Assembly (NCBI RefSeq): GCF_000723465.1
Contig: NZ_HF545616.1
Span: forward strand, 1,364,001-1,428,000
Reading direction: 5' to 3'
DNA length: 64,000 bases
Origin: Ruminococcus bicirculans (ex Wegman et al. 2014)
Lineage (GTDB): Bacteria; Bacillota; Clostridia; Oscillospirales; Ruminococcaceae
Made by a program: the position numbers and the translations under genes. This document shows positions 41,581-50,849 of this stretch, piece by piece; positions within the stretch are counted from its first letter, which is position 1, and every line of letters begins with the position of its first letter. The notes beneath the pieces were generated by a model. That model ran no database searches. It was not told where the DNA came from and was given only the letters and a program-made list of their open reading frames with translations.

Positions 41581-42336
41581 CTAATTCTTATATTCTTTGC
41601 TTACGACTTTGCAGATAACATATAGCCTCTGATCTGAAAGACCCATATATCCATTGTTCCAGCAAGTGTAGAGTATCAGATCATCTACAGGTGGATCTGC
41701 GGTCACGTCATAATACAAAAGGGAAGTATCTGTATCTGGAAGTACCTTAGTTTCTGTGACCTCATAAGTAAATTTGCCATAATCTGTTTTTAGTATCACT
41801 TGATCACCCACTAGAATATTAGGTAAATATCTGAAATAAGTGTGGTTATGTGCCGCAAGGACAACTCTGCCTGTAGCACCTATATATGCAGAATAGTTAG
41901 ATTGCACAACCCCTTTTGCTAGGAGATCATCAGAGTCTCCCCAGTAAACAGGCTCTTTGTCAATGCCTGCCTTATCATTCTTTACGGTCAGCTCGGCATA
42001 TTTGTCGCCGTAATACGGATAGATTATCTCATGCTGTTCCGTCTTATTTTCAGAATCTGGCACTGTGACTTTTGTTAATCCCTTCATAGGCAGTACGTCT
42101 GCATTTCTGTATTTATTATCCTCTGATGGGTTTTTCAAATGAGCGTTCTCATTGAACGCTATTGCTGCATATCCTTGCAGCTCTATGAATTTTTTATAAC
42201 TTACCAGCGTCATGATAGACAAACAAAGAGCCAAAACTAAAAGAGGCGTCAAGACCATTACAGCCACTGACGTCCTCTTATTTTTTTTCAGTTTGTCTGC
42301 GTCAGACGAGGAAGCTTTATCTTCTTTCCTGACCAT
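41581..42336 (-). CDS. Sortase
   Basis: Sortases cut a C-terminal sorting motif and join surface proteins to the cell wall. The 251-residue protein has one N-terminal helix (VAVMVLTPLLVLALCLSIM) and the catalytic set His (LAAHNHTYF), Cys (LYTCWNNG) and Arg (DQRLYVIC) in the usual order. It is the second gene of the operon, 3 bases after the surface-protein stop. The class (C or D) is uncertain. Confidence 0.9.
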   Translation of the reverse strand: MVRKEDKASSSDADKLKKNKRTSVAVMVLTPLLVLALCLSIMTLVSYKKFIELQGYAAIAFNENAHLKNPSEDNKYRNADVLPMKGLTKVTVPDSENKTEQHEIIYPYYGDKYAELTVKNDKAGIDKEPVYWGDSDDLLAKGVVQSNYSAYIGATGRVVLAAHNHTYFRYLPNILVGDQVILKTDYGKFTYEVTETKVLPDTDTSLLYYDVTADPPVDDLILYTCWNNGYMGLSDQRLYVICKVVSKEYKN

Positions 42337-42339
42337 ATC

Positions 42340-42942
42340 TTAGCACTCTTTGTTCTTCTTAACAGCTACTGTAATACCAAATGCACTAAGAGCAAGTGTA
42401 AGAACCGCAGCAACCTGAACAGCTGTCATGCTGTTTGCACCAGTATTAAGTGAACCGTTACCTGTGTTTGTTCCAATGTTTGTATTGCCATCTGAATCAA
42501 CAACCTGAACGTTCCAATCCTTGCTTGTAAGCTCGTCTACCTTGATAGTAACACCAAAGTGTTTACCTGTAGCTACGCAAGCATCAGCAATAGCCTTTCT
42601 GCTATCCTCGCCCATTTCCTTAAACACCTGTCTAAGCTGATCGTTTGTTAGTGAAGCAAGATCTGTTCCTGCACCAAAAAGCTTGTCAGCAACAGGCTGA
42701 ACATATTTAGCACCACAATCTGAGAGAGCCTTTACCATGTAATCATAGTCAGCAGAGCTGAACTTTGAAGCGTGGGAATCAAGGTAGTTCTTAAGCTCTG
42801 ATACATGGTTAGAAGGAACACCTGCTGATTTAGCTGCAGAAACAACATCGGCAGAAGAAGCTGCTGATGCGCTTACAACCATTGTTGAAGCAATGATGAA
42901 CGCAGTAACAGAAGCCGAAATTGACTTAAATATCTTTTTCAT
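42340..42942 (-). CDS. Cell-surface protein with non-canonical sorting signal
   Basis: The 200-residue precursor has a signal peptide (KKIFKSISASVTAFIIAST then VSASA), a helical mature domain of about 130 residues, and a C-terminal sorting region. That region has a candidate motif NTGANS in a Gly/Asn-rich linker, a hydrophobic helix (MTAVQVAAVLTLALSAFGIT) and a positive tail KKNKEC. The expected LPxTG is absent. The next gene is the likely dedicated sortase. The ATG at 42942 follows GATAGGTGTT. Confidence 0.8.
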   Translation of the reverse strand: MKKIFKSISASVTAFIIASTMVVSASAASSADVVSAAKSAGVPSNHVSELKNYLDSHASKFSSADYDYMVKALSDCGAKYVQPVADKLFGAGTDLASLTNDQLRQVFKEMGEDSRKAIADACVATGKHFGVTIKVDELTSKDWNVQVVDSDGNTNIGTNTGNGSLNTGANSMTAVQVAAVLTLALSAFGITVAVKKNKEC

Positions 42943-42980
42943 AACACCTATCACCTTTCGTAATAATTTCGTATAACAAT

Positions 42981-43009
42981 ATTATACACTATTAAAATTC
43001 GATTGTCAA
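42981..43009 (-). promoter_or_regulatory. Promoter of the sortase operon
   Basis: On the minus strand a perfect -35 TTGACA (43004-43009) and perfect -10 TATAAT (42981-42986) are 17 bases apart. Confidence 0.85.
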
Positions 43010-43254
43010 TATTTTTATTGGTATTTTTTTCAGAAAAAAGCAAATGTTTTTACGATAATTTGAAATAGTTATGTATAAGTGCGTATATGCGCTGTTTCAT
43101 ATAATTGTATATTACTGGAAAATACAAAAGATTTTCAGCATTCTCAAATAAAAGACTTATAACATTACTGTATTGGTGCTTTTATGATTTTTGTCAAAGC
43201 TGATCTCAAAGCATTTAGATATAATTTCTACATTATTTATTATAATTATACGCC

Positions 43255-43284
43255 TTGACACGATATCATGCCATGGTGTATAAT
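43255..43284 (+). promoter_or_regulatory. Promoter for the GH3 gene
   Basis: A perfect -35 TTGACA (43255-43260) and perfect -10 TATAAT (43279-43284) are 18 bases apart. The region between it and the sortase promoter (43010-43254) is AT-rich and shows no gene. Confidence 0.8.
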
Positions 43285-43326
43285 TCTTGTGTATGATATA
43301 ATTGATATAATGTGCAAGGAGGATAT

Positions 43327-45402
43327 ATGAAAAATTATCTCAATGAAAGCCTTTCGGCTCAGGAAAGAGCTGAAGCACTTGTAAATGAAATGACCGTAGA
43401 GGAGGCGGCTTCACAGCTTAGATATGACGCTCCTGCTGTTGAGCGGCTCGGCATTCCTGCCTATAACTGGTGGAATGAGGGTATCCATGGGCTTGCACGA
43501 AGCGGTGTTGCCACCATGTTTCCACAGGCAATAGGTCTTGCGGCTATGTTTGACACCGACCTTGTGTTCAAAGTGGCAGATATAACCTCTACAGAAGCTC
43601 GTGCCAAGTATAATGAGTATTCAAAGCGTGATGACAGGGATATATACAAAGGTCTTACCCTTTGGGCACCTAATATAAATATATTCAGAGATCCACGCTG
43701 GGGCAGAGGTCATGAGACTTACGGTGAAGACCCTTATCTTACCGCAGAGTGCGGCAAGGCATATGTAAAAGGCTTGCAGGGCAGTGGCAAGGTACTGAAA
43801 ACTGCCGCTTGTGCAAAGCATTTTGCAGTACATAGCGGACCTGAGGCTGTTCGCCATGAATTTAATGCAGAGGTTAATTGGAAAGACCTTGAAGAGACCT
43901 ATCTTTACGCCTTTGAGGAGCTTGTGAAAAAAGCAAAGGTCGAGGGTGTAATGGGTGCTTATAATCGTGTGAATGGCGAGCCGTCATGTGCTAGTGAGTT
44001 TCTAATGGGCAAGCTCGACAAATGGGGTTTTGATGGCTATTTTGTTTCTGATTGCTGGGCAATAAGGGATTTCCACGAACACCATTTGGTGACGTCTTCT
44101 CCTGTAGAGTCGGCCGCAATGGCACTTAAAGCAGGTTGTAATGTGAACTGCGGTTGTACGTATGTACACCTGCTTTCTGCTCTTGACAAGGGGCTTGTGA
44201 CAGAAGATGAAATCCGGGCTTCCTGTGTTGCTCTTATGAGAACTCGCATAAGACTTGGCATGTTTGACAAGTCAACGGAATATGACAACATACCATACAG
44301 CGTTGTTTCTTGTCCTGAGCATAAAGCTGTATCCTACCAGTGTGCAGTGAAGTCCATGGTGTTGCTCAAAAACAAGGGTATTCTTCCGCTTGACAAAAAA
44401 TCAATATCAACTATCGCTGTAATAGGTCCAAATGCGGACAGCAGAGCGGCTCTCGAGGGCAATTATAACGGCACAGCCGACAGGTATGTTACTTTCCTTG
44501 AGGGTATCGAGGACGCATTTGATGGCAGGGTGCTTTATGCTGAAGGCTGTCACTTGTATAAGGACAGAGTATCGGGTCTTGCACAGGCAGGAGATAGATA
44601 CGCCGAAGCTGAGGCGGCAGCGGCAAATTCTGATGTTGTGATACTTTGCGTTGGTCTTGACGCCACTATCGAGGGCGAGGAGGGCGACACAGGTAATGAG
44701 TTTTCATCAGGTGACAAGAACGATCTAAGACTTCCTGAAAGTCAGCGTGAGCTTATAAAGCGTGTCGCAAAGATCGGCAAGCCTATGATAGTGGTATGTG
44801 CGGCAGGAAGCTCAATAAATATCGAGCATGATTGTGACGCTCTTATTCACGCATGGTATCCAGGTTCAGAGGGCGGCAAGGCTATTGCGGATATTATTTT
44901 TGGTAAAGTGTCGCCATCAGGAAAACTGCCTGTTACATTCTATAATAGCGCCGACAAGCTGCCTTGCTTTACTGATTATGCTATGTCTGATAGAACATAT
45001 AGGTACACGAGAGATAACATTCTTTATCCATTCGGCTATGGTCTTACTTATGGAGATGTTGTTGTTACATCGCTTAGTTATGACGATGGCAAAGTCAATG
45101 TAGAGGTAGAAAATAATGGTGCCGATACATGTGATGTTATCGAACTTTATATTAAATCACATTGTGACAATGCTCCGGCTTATCCTGTGCTGTGCGGCTT
45201 CAAGAGGATTTTTGTTAAAAAAGGTGAAAAGCTTGATGTTGAAATCGAAGTACCTGACAAAGCTTTCACAACAGTGTCAGATATCGGAGAGAGAAAACAG
45301 TTTGCAAAGGAATTCACCCTCTATGTTGGTACGCATCAGCCTGATGAACTTAGTTGTCAGCTTAGTGGTACAAACTGTATGAGTATCGAGATAGAACGAT
45401 AA
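43327..45402 (+). CDS. Glycoside hydrolase family 3 beta-glycosidase
   Basis: GH3 enzymes release sugars from the non-reducing ends of plant oligosaccharides. The 691-residue protein has the N-terminal barrel motifs RDPRWGRGHETYGEDPYLT and AKHFAVHSGPE, with the nucleophile Asp in FDGYFVSDCWAIRD. A central alpha/beta sandwich begins IAVIGPNADSRAALEGNYNG, and the C-terminal fibronectin-type domain carries FPFGYGLTYG-like YPFGYGLTYGDV. The pattern is close to xylosidases and glucosidases; the exact sugar is uncertain. There is no signal peptide, so it is cytosolic. The ATG at 43327 follows AAGGAGGATAT. Confidence 0.92.
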   Translation: MKNYLNESLSAQERAEALVNEMTVEEAASQLRYDAPAVERLGIPAYNWWNEGIHGLARSGVATMFPQAIGLAAMFDTDLVFKVADITSTEARAKYNEYSKRDDRDIYKGLTLWAPNINIFRDPRWGRGHETYGEDPYLTAECGKAYVKGLQGSGKVLKTAACAKHFAVHSGPEAVRHEFNAEVNWKDLEETYLYAFEELVKKAKVEGVMGAYNRVNGEPSCASEFLMGKLDKWGFDGYFVSDCWAIRDFHEHHLVTSSPVESAAMALKAGCNVNCGCTYVHLLSALDKGLVTEDEIRASCVALMRTRIRLGMFDKSTEYDNIPYSVVSCPEHKAVSYQCAVKSMVLLKNKGILPLDKKSISTIAVIGPNADSRAALEGNYNGTADRYVTFLEGIEDAFDGRVLYAEGCHLYKDRVSGLAQAGDRYAEAEAAAANSDVVILCVGLDATIEGEEGDTGNEFSSGDKNDLRLPESQRELIKRVAKIGKPMIVVCAAGSSINIEHDCDALIHAWYPGSEGGKAIADIIFGKVSPSGKLPVTFYNSADKLPCFTDYAMSDRTYRYTRDNILYPFGYGLTYGDVVVTSLSYDDGKVNVEVENNGADTCDVIELYIKSHCDNAPAYPVLCGFKRIFVKKGEKLDVEIEVPDKAFTTVSDIGERKQFAKEFTLYVGTHQPDELSCQLSGTNCMSIEIER

Positions 45403-46047
45403 TGAAAAGAGATCTTACAAACGGCAGTATCATAAGCTTGCTTCTTGCTTTTTCAAGCCCGATGATACTGTGAAATCTGCTTCAGCAGGTGTATAACATT
45501 GCCGATACATTTATTGTTGGCAGATTTCTTGGCTAAAACGCCATTGCGGCTGTGGGCAGCACATACACCCTCACGACTTTTCTTTATTCGATCATAATAT
45601 GTCTGTGCATGGCTGTGGCTCGCTTGTTTCTTATTGTTTCGGTGAAAGAAATGAACGCCGCCTGAAAGGCTGTTTGAACATATCATTTCTGATGATAGGC
45701 TCTGTTACTTTGGTGACAGAGCCTATCACATTGTGCTTTTCCAATGAGATTTTGAAACTTTTGCTTACTCCAATGAAAATAACGTTGTTGACATCTGATT
45801 ATGTTAGAATTATCCTGTCAGGTGTGGGACTTTGCTTTTACACTCTTGCCAAAGAACCTCTTTTGCGACTATCCTTCAAGAAAAAATCTTGGAAGGATTG
45901 CAGCTTTGTGAAGTGGTGCGAATGTCGACCGCTGCCTCAGTTCAGCAATCTGTCATGAATTTCGGCATACTTATGATACAAGGACTGGTAAATAGTTTTG
46001 GAACGACTGTAATGGTGGCTTTTACAGTAGCCGTTCATAATTGTTAA
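45402..46047 (+). pseudogene. Broken MATE-family efflux pump gene
   Basis: The start overlaps the GH3 stop as TAATG and reads MKRDLTNGSIISLLLAF and SSPMIL, then TGA where Gly is expected. It continues NLLQQVYNIADTFIVGRFLG and then TAA where Lys or Glu is expected, followed by NAIAAVGSTYTLTTFLYS. Later parts lie in other frames (YCFGERNERRLKGCLNISFL; SVMNFGILMIQGLVNSFGTT). About half of the usual 450 residues is missing. It is decayed. Confidence 0.85.
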
Positions 46048-46167
46048 ATTAAGCTGTCAGCTTATATGATTATCCAACAAATACTTGGCTGATTTAGTTT
46101 ATCTTATTGTATGTTATAACAAAAAACCATTTTTTTGTTGAAATACAAAAAAACGTATCGTTTAAAG

Positions 46168-46196
46168 TTGACTTTTTGAATAGAATGTGATAAAAT
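46168..46196 (+). promoter_or_regulatory. Promoter of the polysaccharide-regulation operon
   Basis: The -35 TTGACT (46168-46173) and -10 TAAAAT (46191-46196) are 17 bases apart, about 65 bases before the first gene. A short AACAAAAAA/TTTTTTTGTT hairpin at 46117-46140 may end upstream transcripts. Confidence 0.65.
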
Positions 46197-46261
46197 TATT
46201 ATTGTACGGTTTATTTTTTGGGAAAATAACGAAAATATCAACAATAGGGTGAATAATTCAA

Positions 46262-47755
46262 ATGAAAAAAAATTACACTATCAAGGATCTTCTGGTACTT
46301 CTTCTCGGAAAGGTTTGGTATATCGTTGCCGCTTCAATAGTGTGTGCGATACTGGCCCTTTTTGTATCAAAATTTGTTATGAGTAAGCAGTATCAGTCAC
46401 ACGTTTCAATGTATGTTAAAAGTGCTGATAATCAATCAACGGGTCAGGATAAGACTAATGTTGACTTACAGGATATTAACGCTTCAAAGTCATTGGTACA
46501 GACCTACATTGTTATACTTACTGATGACCCGGTAATGAACGAGGTAAGCGATAAACTTCTTGAGATGTATACTCCTGAACAGCTTGCTCCTTATTTTACT
46601 GTAACAAGCGGCAGGGTTTCAAATGACGACCTGAGAAATGCTTATAGCATGATCGCTGTAAATCAGACAGAGGTACTTCAGATAACTGCCACAACAACCA
46701 ATGCAAAGCTTTCTTCTGACCTTTGTAACATCATGGCTGACGTCGCTCCAAGCTTTCTTATAAGAGTTATCGGTGCAGGCTCAGTTGAAAAGATAGGTGA
46801 TGCTGAGGTTTACAATACACCTGTTTCTCCTAACACCACTAAAAATGTTGCCCTTGGCTTTGTTGGTGGCTTGATGGTGGCTGTTCTAGTGATACTTGTT
46901 ATTGACTTCTTTGACAACACTGTAAAGAATTCTGATGAGCTTGGCGACATTTATCAGAAGCCTATCGTTGGTGAGATAATGAATATTGGCGGAAAGACTT
47001 CTAAAAAGGATGAAGGTTCTTCTGCTGACAGAAAAAAACAGCTTCTGTTCAATAATAAGGATATACCGTTTAATATTGTAGAGAACTACAAAACAATGCG
47101 TACAAACCTTATGTTTACACTTTCTACAACACGAAATAAGATAGTTGTCGTTTCTAGCCCTAATCCAAGTGAGGGTAAGTCTGTAACAGTTGCAAACCTT
47201 GCAGCTTCAATGGCTGAAACAGAAAATAAGGTTCTTCTTATTGACGCTGATATGAGAAGACCTGTTCAGCACAGAAACTTCAAGTTAAAAAATAATGTTG
47301 GACTTTCAACAATACTGAGTGGTGAAAGCACATTTGATAAGTGTGTGCATGAAACCAAGAATGGCAATTTTGCTGTTCTTACATCAGGCGTTTTGCCTCC
47401 AAACCCGTCAGAGCTTCTTGCTTCTGAGAAAATGCGTGAATTGCTTGAATATGTTCAGCATAAGTATGATTATGTTATTGTCGACGGAACCCCGCTGCTT
47501 CCTGTAACTGACGTAATGAGCCTTGCAGACGAGGTCGCAGGCGTTCTTCTTGTGGCGAGATATGGAAGAACTACATATCAGGAGATAGAGGAGTCTATGA
47601 AGAAGCTTGAGATAGGCGATTGCAATCTGCTTGGTTTCGTTCTTAATGATATTTCCGCAAAGAACGGTTCTCATTACGGATACAAGTATAGCTACAAGTA
47701 TAAATATGACTACAGCTATAAATACGGTGGGAAGGATGCTTCTGCCGAAAGTTAA
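46262..47755 (+). CDS. Wzz-type chain-length regulator fused to a BY-tyrosine kinase
   Basis: This single chain combines CpsC and CpsD roles in capsule or exopolysaccharide assembly. Residues ~1-220 form the Wzz domain with two helices (VWYIVAASIVCAILALFVS and VALGFVGGLMVAVLVILVI). The cytosolic kinase has Walker A SSPNPSEGKSVTVANLAAS, Walker A' VLLIDADMRRP and Walker B YVIVDGTPLLPVTD. The C-terminus carries the autophosphorylation tail YGYKYSYKYKYDYSYKYGG with many tyrosines. The phosphatase CpsB follows directly, as expected for a kinase-phosphatase pair. Confidence 0.92.
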   Translation: MKKNYTIKDLLVLLLGKVWYIVAASIVCAILALFVSKFVMSKQYQSHVSMYVKSADNQSTGQDKTNVDLQDINASKSLVQTYIVILTDDPVMNEVSDKLLEMYTPEQLAPYFTVTSGRVSNDDLRNAYSMIAVNQTEVLQITATTTNAKLSSDLCNIMADVAPSFLIRVIGAGSVEKIGDAEVYNTPVSPNTTKNVALGFVGGLMVAVLVILVIDFFDNTVKNSDELGDIYQKPIVGEIMNIGGKTSKKDEGSSADRKKQLLFNNKDIPFNIVENYKTMRTNLMFTLSTTRNKIVVVSSPNPSEGKSVTVANLAASMAETENKVLLIDADMRRPVQHRNFKLKNNVGLSTILSGESTFDKCVHETKNGNFAVLTSGVLPPNPSELLASEKMRELLEYVQHKYDYVIVDGTPLLPVTDVMSLADEVAGVLLVARYGRTTYQEIEESMKKLEIGDCNLLGFVLNDISAKNGSHYGYKYSYKYKYDYSYKYGGKDASAES

Positions 47756-47774
47756 ATGACATGGAGATGTTAGA

Positions 47775-48479
47775 TTGACTACCGATTATCACAGCCACAT
47801 ACTGCCGAATATTGATGACGGCTCTGACAGCATCAAAACATCACTTAAAATGATAAAAATGATGAAACAGCAGGGCATAGGTATAATTGTGGCAACACCG
47901 CATTTTTATATGCACAGGGAAGTTTCTTTAGACAGTTATCTTGTCAAACGGCAAAATGCTTATGAGAAGCTCATGGCATCTGACCCTGCCGTGAAGGATA
48001 TACATATTGGTGCTGAGGTGGCTATAGAAAAAGGCATCAGCGTATTAGGAGAACTTGAAAAGCTGTGTATCAGCGGAACAAGACTTATTCTTCTTGAACC
48101 ACCATTCACTCAGTATAACAGTTGGATAGTCGAGGAGATAGACGAGATAGCAAATTCTCGAAGGCTTATTCCGATAATCGCCCATGTACATAGATATATG
48201 GGCGTTTATTCAAAGTCAGATCTGAAAAGTCTGATGTCTGTGGATGCAGTTTTTCAGATAAATGCAGAAGCTTTTGAGCATTTTTCCACAAGACGTTTTG
48301 TTAATAAGCTTATTTCAAGTGGCAGAGATTTTGTCTTTGGAAGCGATGCTCATGATCTTGATGATAGAAAACCTAATTTTGATCTTATAGCTAAAAGATC
48401 TGGAAGTGAAAATATAAGACGTTCTGATAAAGTACTCATGTCTGCTATGGCTGACGAAGAAAGAATGTTTGCTTTTTAA
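47775..48479 (+). CDS. CpsB-type tyrosine phosphatase (PHP fold)
   Basis: The 234-residue metal-dependent enzyme removes phosphate from the BY-kinase tail. The metal-binding motifs are TDYHSHILPNIDDGS at the start, VATPHFY, IIAHVHRY and FGSDAHD. It starts with TTG at 47775, five bases after GGAGATG. It lies 19 bases after the kinase stop. Confidence 0.9.
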   Translation: MTTDYHSHILPNIDDGSDSIKTSLKMIKMMKQQGIGIIVATPHFYMHREVSLDSYLVKRQNAYEKLMASDPAVKDIHIGAEVAIEKGISVLGELEKLCISGTRLILLEPPFTQYNSWIVEEIDEIANSRRLIPIIAHVHRYMGVYSKSDLKSLMSVDAVFQINAEAFEHFSTRRFVNKLISSGRDFVFGSDAHDLDDRKPNFDLIAKRSGSENIRRSDKVLMSAMADEERMFAF

Positions 48480-48589
48480 GTATAGAAAAAATATTGATGA
48501 TATTATAAATAGCCTGCACTGTGCCATTGAGGGGTGGCCATGGTGTGATCTTATTCATTGCTTTAATTGAGCGGAGGTATGTTTTATTT

Positions 48590-50698
48590 ATGGAGAAAAC
48601 AAGTGAAAACACAGTTCAGGTGTGGAAAAACAAAAAGATAAAACATTGGATGCTTATTGCATTCTTTCTGTGTTTCTATGATATTGTTGCCGTAAATCTA
48701 TCCTACATTTTCGGACTTTTCATCAGATTTGACCTTACTTTTTCTGCAATACCAAAGGAGTATATGCTTGCCTATGTAAAGTTTGCTCCAATATATACAG
48801 CTTTCTGTGTTGTGGTGTTTTTTGTGTTCAAGCTTTATAATAGTTTGTGGAGATTTGCTAGCATTGGCGAACTGTCAAGGATATTTTTGGCCTCGATAGT
48901 TACTACCATATTCCAGGCTGTGGGTATAACATTACTCTTCATGAGAATGCCTGTGGCTTACTATATAGTAGGAGCGGGAACTCAGTTCGTGCTTATAACA
49001 GCAGTGCGTTTTGCCTATAGATATGTTACCCTTTTAAGAGCAAAACAGGTAACAAATCAGGTGGCAGTGCATAATGCAATGGTCATTGGTGCAGGTGCTT
49101 CGGGTCAGATGATCCTTAAAGAGCTTACGATGTCAGAACGTGCAAATGCAAGACCACTCTGCATAATCGATGATAACCCAAATAAGTGGGGAAGAAATAT
49201 CGGAGGAGTTCCTATCGTCGGTGGCCGTGATTGCATTATGGAAAGCGTCAAAAAGTATAATATTGATCAGATCCTTTTTGCAATTCCAACTGCATCACCT
49301 GAGAACAAAAGGGATATCCTTAATATTTGTAAGGAAACAGGCTGTGAGATGAAACAGCTTCCGGGCGTTTATCAGATAACAAATGGTGAGGTGCTTCTCA
49401 GCAAGATGAAGCCTGTTGCGGTCGAGGATCTGCTTGGAAGAGAGCCTATCAGAGTAAACATGGACGAGATATTCCAGCACCTTAAGGGTAAGACCATATT
49501 GGTAACAGGTGGCGGTGGCTCTATCGGAAGCGAGCTTTGCCGACAGATAGCAGGTCATGAGCCTAAACAGCTTATCATATTTGACATTTATGAAAACAAT
49601 GCTTATGAAATAGAGCAGGAGCTAAAACGTAAATATGGCAGTAAACTCAATCTTGTGACGCTTATCGGCTCTGTTCGTGACAGCAGACGTATCAATGACG
49701 TTTTTGAAAAATACAAGCCTGATATCGTTTATCACGCTGCAGCACATAAGCACGTTCCGCTTATGGAAACAAGCCCTAATGAAGCTATCAAAAACAATGT
49801 TGTTGGTACATACAAGACAGCCTATGTAGCTTTGAAGCATGGCACAAAGAGGTTTGTGCTTATAAGCACCGATAAGGCTGTAAACCCTACTAATATTATG
49901 GGTGCAAGTAAAAGACTCTGCGAAATGGTCATCCAGAGCATGGACGCTATCAGCAAGGCAGGCAGAACTGATCTTCTACCTATGCTCCATGCACACGTTG
50001 ATGAAATGACAGACGGTATGCTTGAGAACGATCCGATAGACGAGATAGCTGTTGATAATATAGAGAGCAGTGAAGCGGTTAAGATCGAAAGCGTTGGCAA
50101 TAAGGACAGAAATGGCACACAGTTTGTTGCAGTTCGTTTTGGAAACGTTCTTGGAAGCAACGGCTCTGTAATCCCACTGTTCAAAAAGCAGATAGAAGCA
50201 GGCGGTCCTGTTACAGTTACTCACCCTGATATCATAAGATATTTCATGACTATACCTGAGGCTGTGAGCCTTGTTCTTCAGGCAGGCACATACGCATGGG
50301 GCGGCGAGATATTTGTCCTTGATATGGGTGCGCCTGTGAAGATAGACACACTTGCGAGAAATCTTATCAGACTTTCAGGATATAAGCCTGATGTAGATAT
50401 CAAGATAGTTTACTCAGGTCTGCGTCCTGGCGAGAAGCTTTTTGAGGAGAAGCTTATGGCAGAGGAGGGCATGATGAAAACGGATAATGAGCTTATCCAT
50501 ATCGGAAAGCCTATACCGTTTGACACAGAAACGTTCCTTGGTCAGCTTGGGGAGCTTGCTCGTGCAAGCTATAACAATGACGAAAATATCGTTGAAATGG
50601 TCGAAAAGATCGTTCCAACATTCAATCCTGTAGGTGATAAACCAACAGGTAATGAAAAATATGGCAGAAACGATGTTGCAGTTTCTGCGGCAAAATAA
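48590..50698 (+). CDS. PglF/CapD-type sugar-nucleotide 4,6-dehydratase
   Basis: The ~702-residue protein has four N-terminal membrane helices, a first Rossmann region (NAMVIGAGASGQMILKEL) and the catalytic short-chain dehydrogenase domain. That domain shows TILVTGGGGSIGSELCRQI and ISTDKAVNPTNIMGASKR, the Lys-containing form that replaces the usual Tyr in this family. It makes the UDP-4-keto-sugar used for capsule or glycan synthesis. Compared with the family there is an insertion of about 45 acidic residues between CEMVIQSM and TQFVAVRFGNVLGSNGS. The ATG at 48590 follows GCGGAGGTATG. Confidence 0.88.
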   Translation: MEKTSENTVQVWKNKKIKHWMLIAFFLCFYDIVAVNLSYIFGLFIRFDLTFSAIPKEYMLAYVKFAPIYTAFCVVVFFVFKLYNSLWRFASIGELSRIFLASIVTTIFQAVGITLLFMRMPVAYYIVGAGTQFVLITAVRFAYRYVTLLRAKQVTNQVAVHNAMVIGAGASGQMILKELTMSERANARPLCIIDDNPNKWGRNIGGVPIVGGRDCIMESVKKYNIDQILFAIPTASPENKRDILNICKETGCEMKQLPGVYQITNGEVLLSKMKPVAVEDLLGREPIRVNMDEIFQHLKGKTILVTGGGGSIGSELCRQIAGHEPKQLIIFDIYENNAYEIEQELKRKYGSKLNLVTLIGSVRDSRRINDVFEKYKPDIVYHAAAHKHVPLMETSPNEAIKNNVVGTYKTAYVALKHGTKRFVLISTDKAVNPTNIMGASKRLCEMVIQSMDAISKAGRTDLLPMLHAHVDEMTDGMLENDPIDEIAVDNIESSEAVKIESVGNKDRNGTQFVAVRFGNVLGSNGSVIPLFKKQIEAGGPVTVTHPDIIRYFMTIPEAVSLVLQAGTYAWGGEIFVLDMGAPVKIDTLARNLIRLSGYKPDVDIKIVYSGLRPGEKLFEEKLMAEEGMMKTDNELIHIGKPIPFDTETFLGQLGELARASYNNDENIVEMVEKIVPTFNPVGDKPTGNEKYGRNDVAVSAAK

Positions 50699-50714
50699 TA
50701 AAAGATCCATATTT

Positions 50715-50747
50715 CAGCACTGCGGGGATTTCTGCGGTGCTGTTTTT
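50715..50747 (+). terminator. Terminator of the polysaccharide-regulation operon
   Basis: A 9-bp stem (CAGCACTGC at 50715-50723 with 50734-50742, one G-U pair) is followed by five T residues, 17 bases after the stop codon. Confidence 0.85.
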
Positions 50748-50781
50748 ATCCCTAAAATTTCACACTTTTTCTTGATGCTAC

Positions 50782-50810
50782 TTGAAAAAAGGCAGTTTAT
50801 GTGGTATAAT
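50782..50810 (+). promoter_or_regulatory. Promoter for recJ and downstream genes
   Basis: The -35 TTGAAA (50782-50787) and perfect -10 TATAAT (50805-50810) are 17 bases apart, about 35 bases before the recJ ATG. Confidence 0.8.
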
Positions 50811-50849
50811 GAATAATGAATGTAAATTTGCGTAAAGGACTATTTCTAT

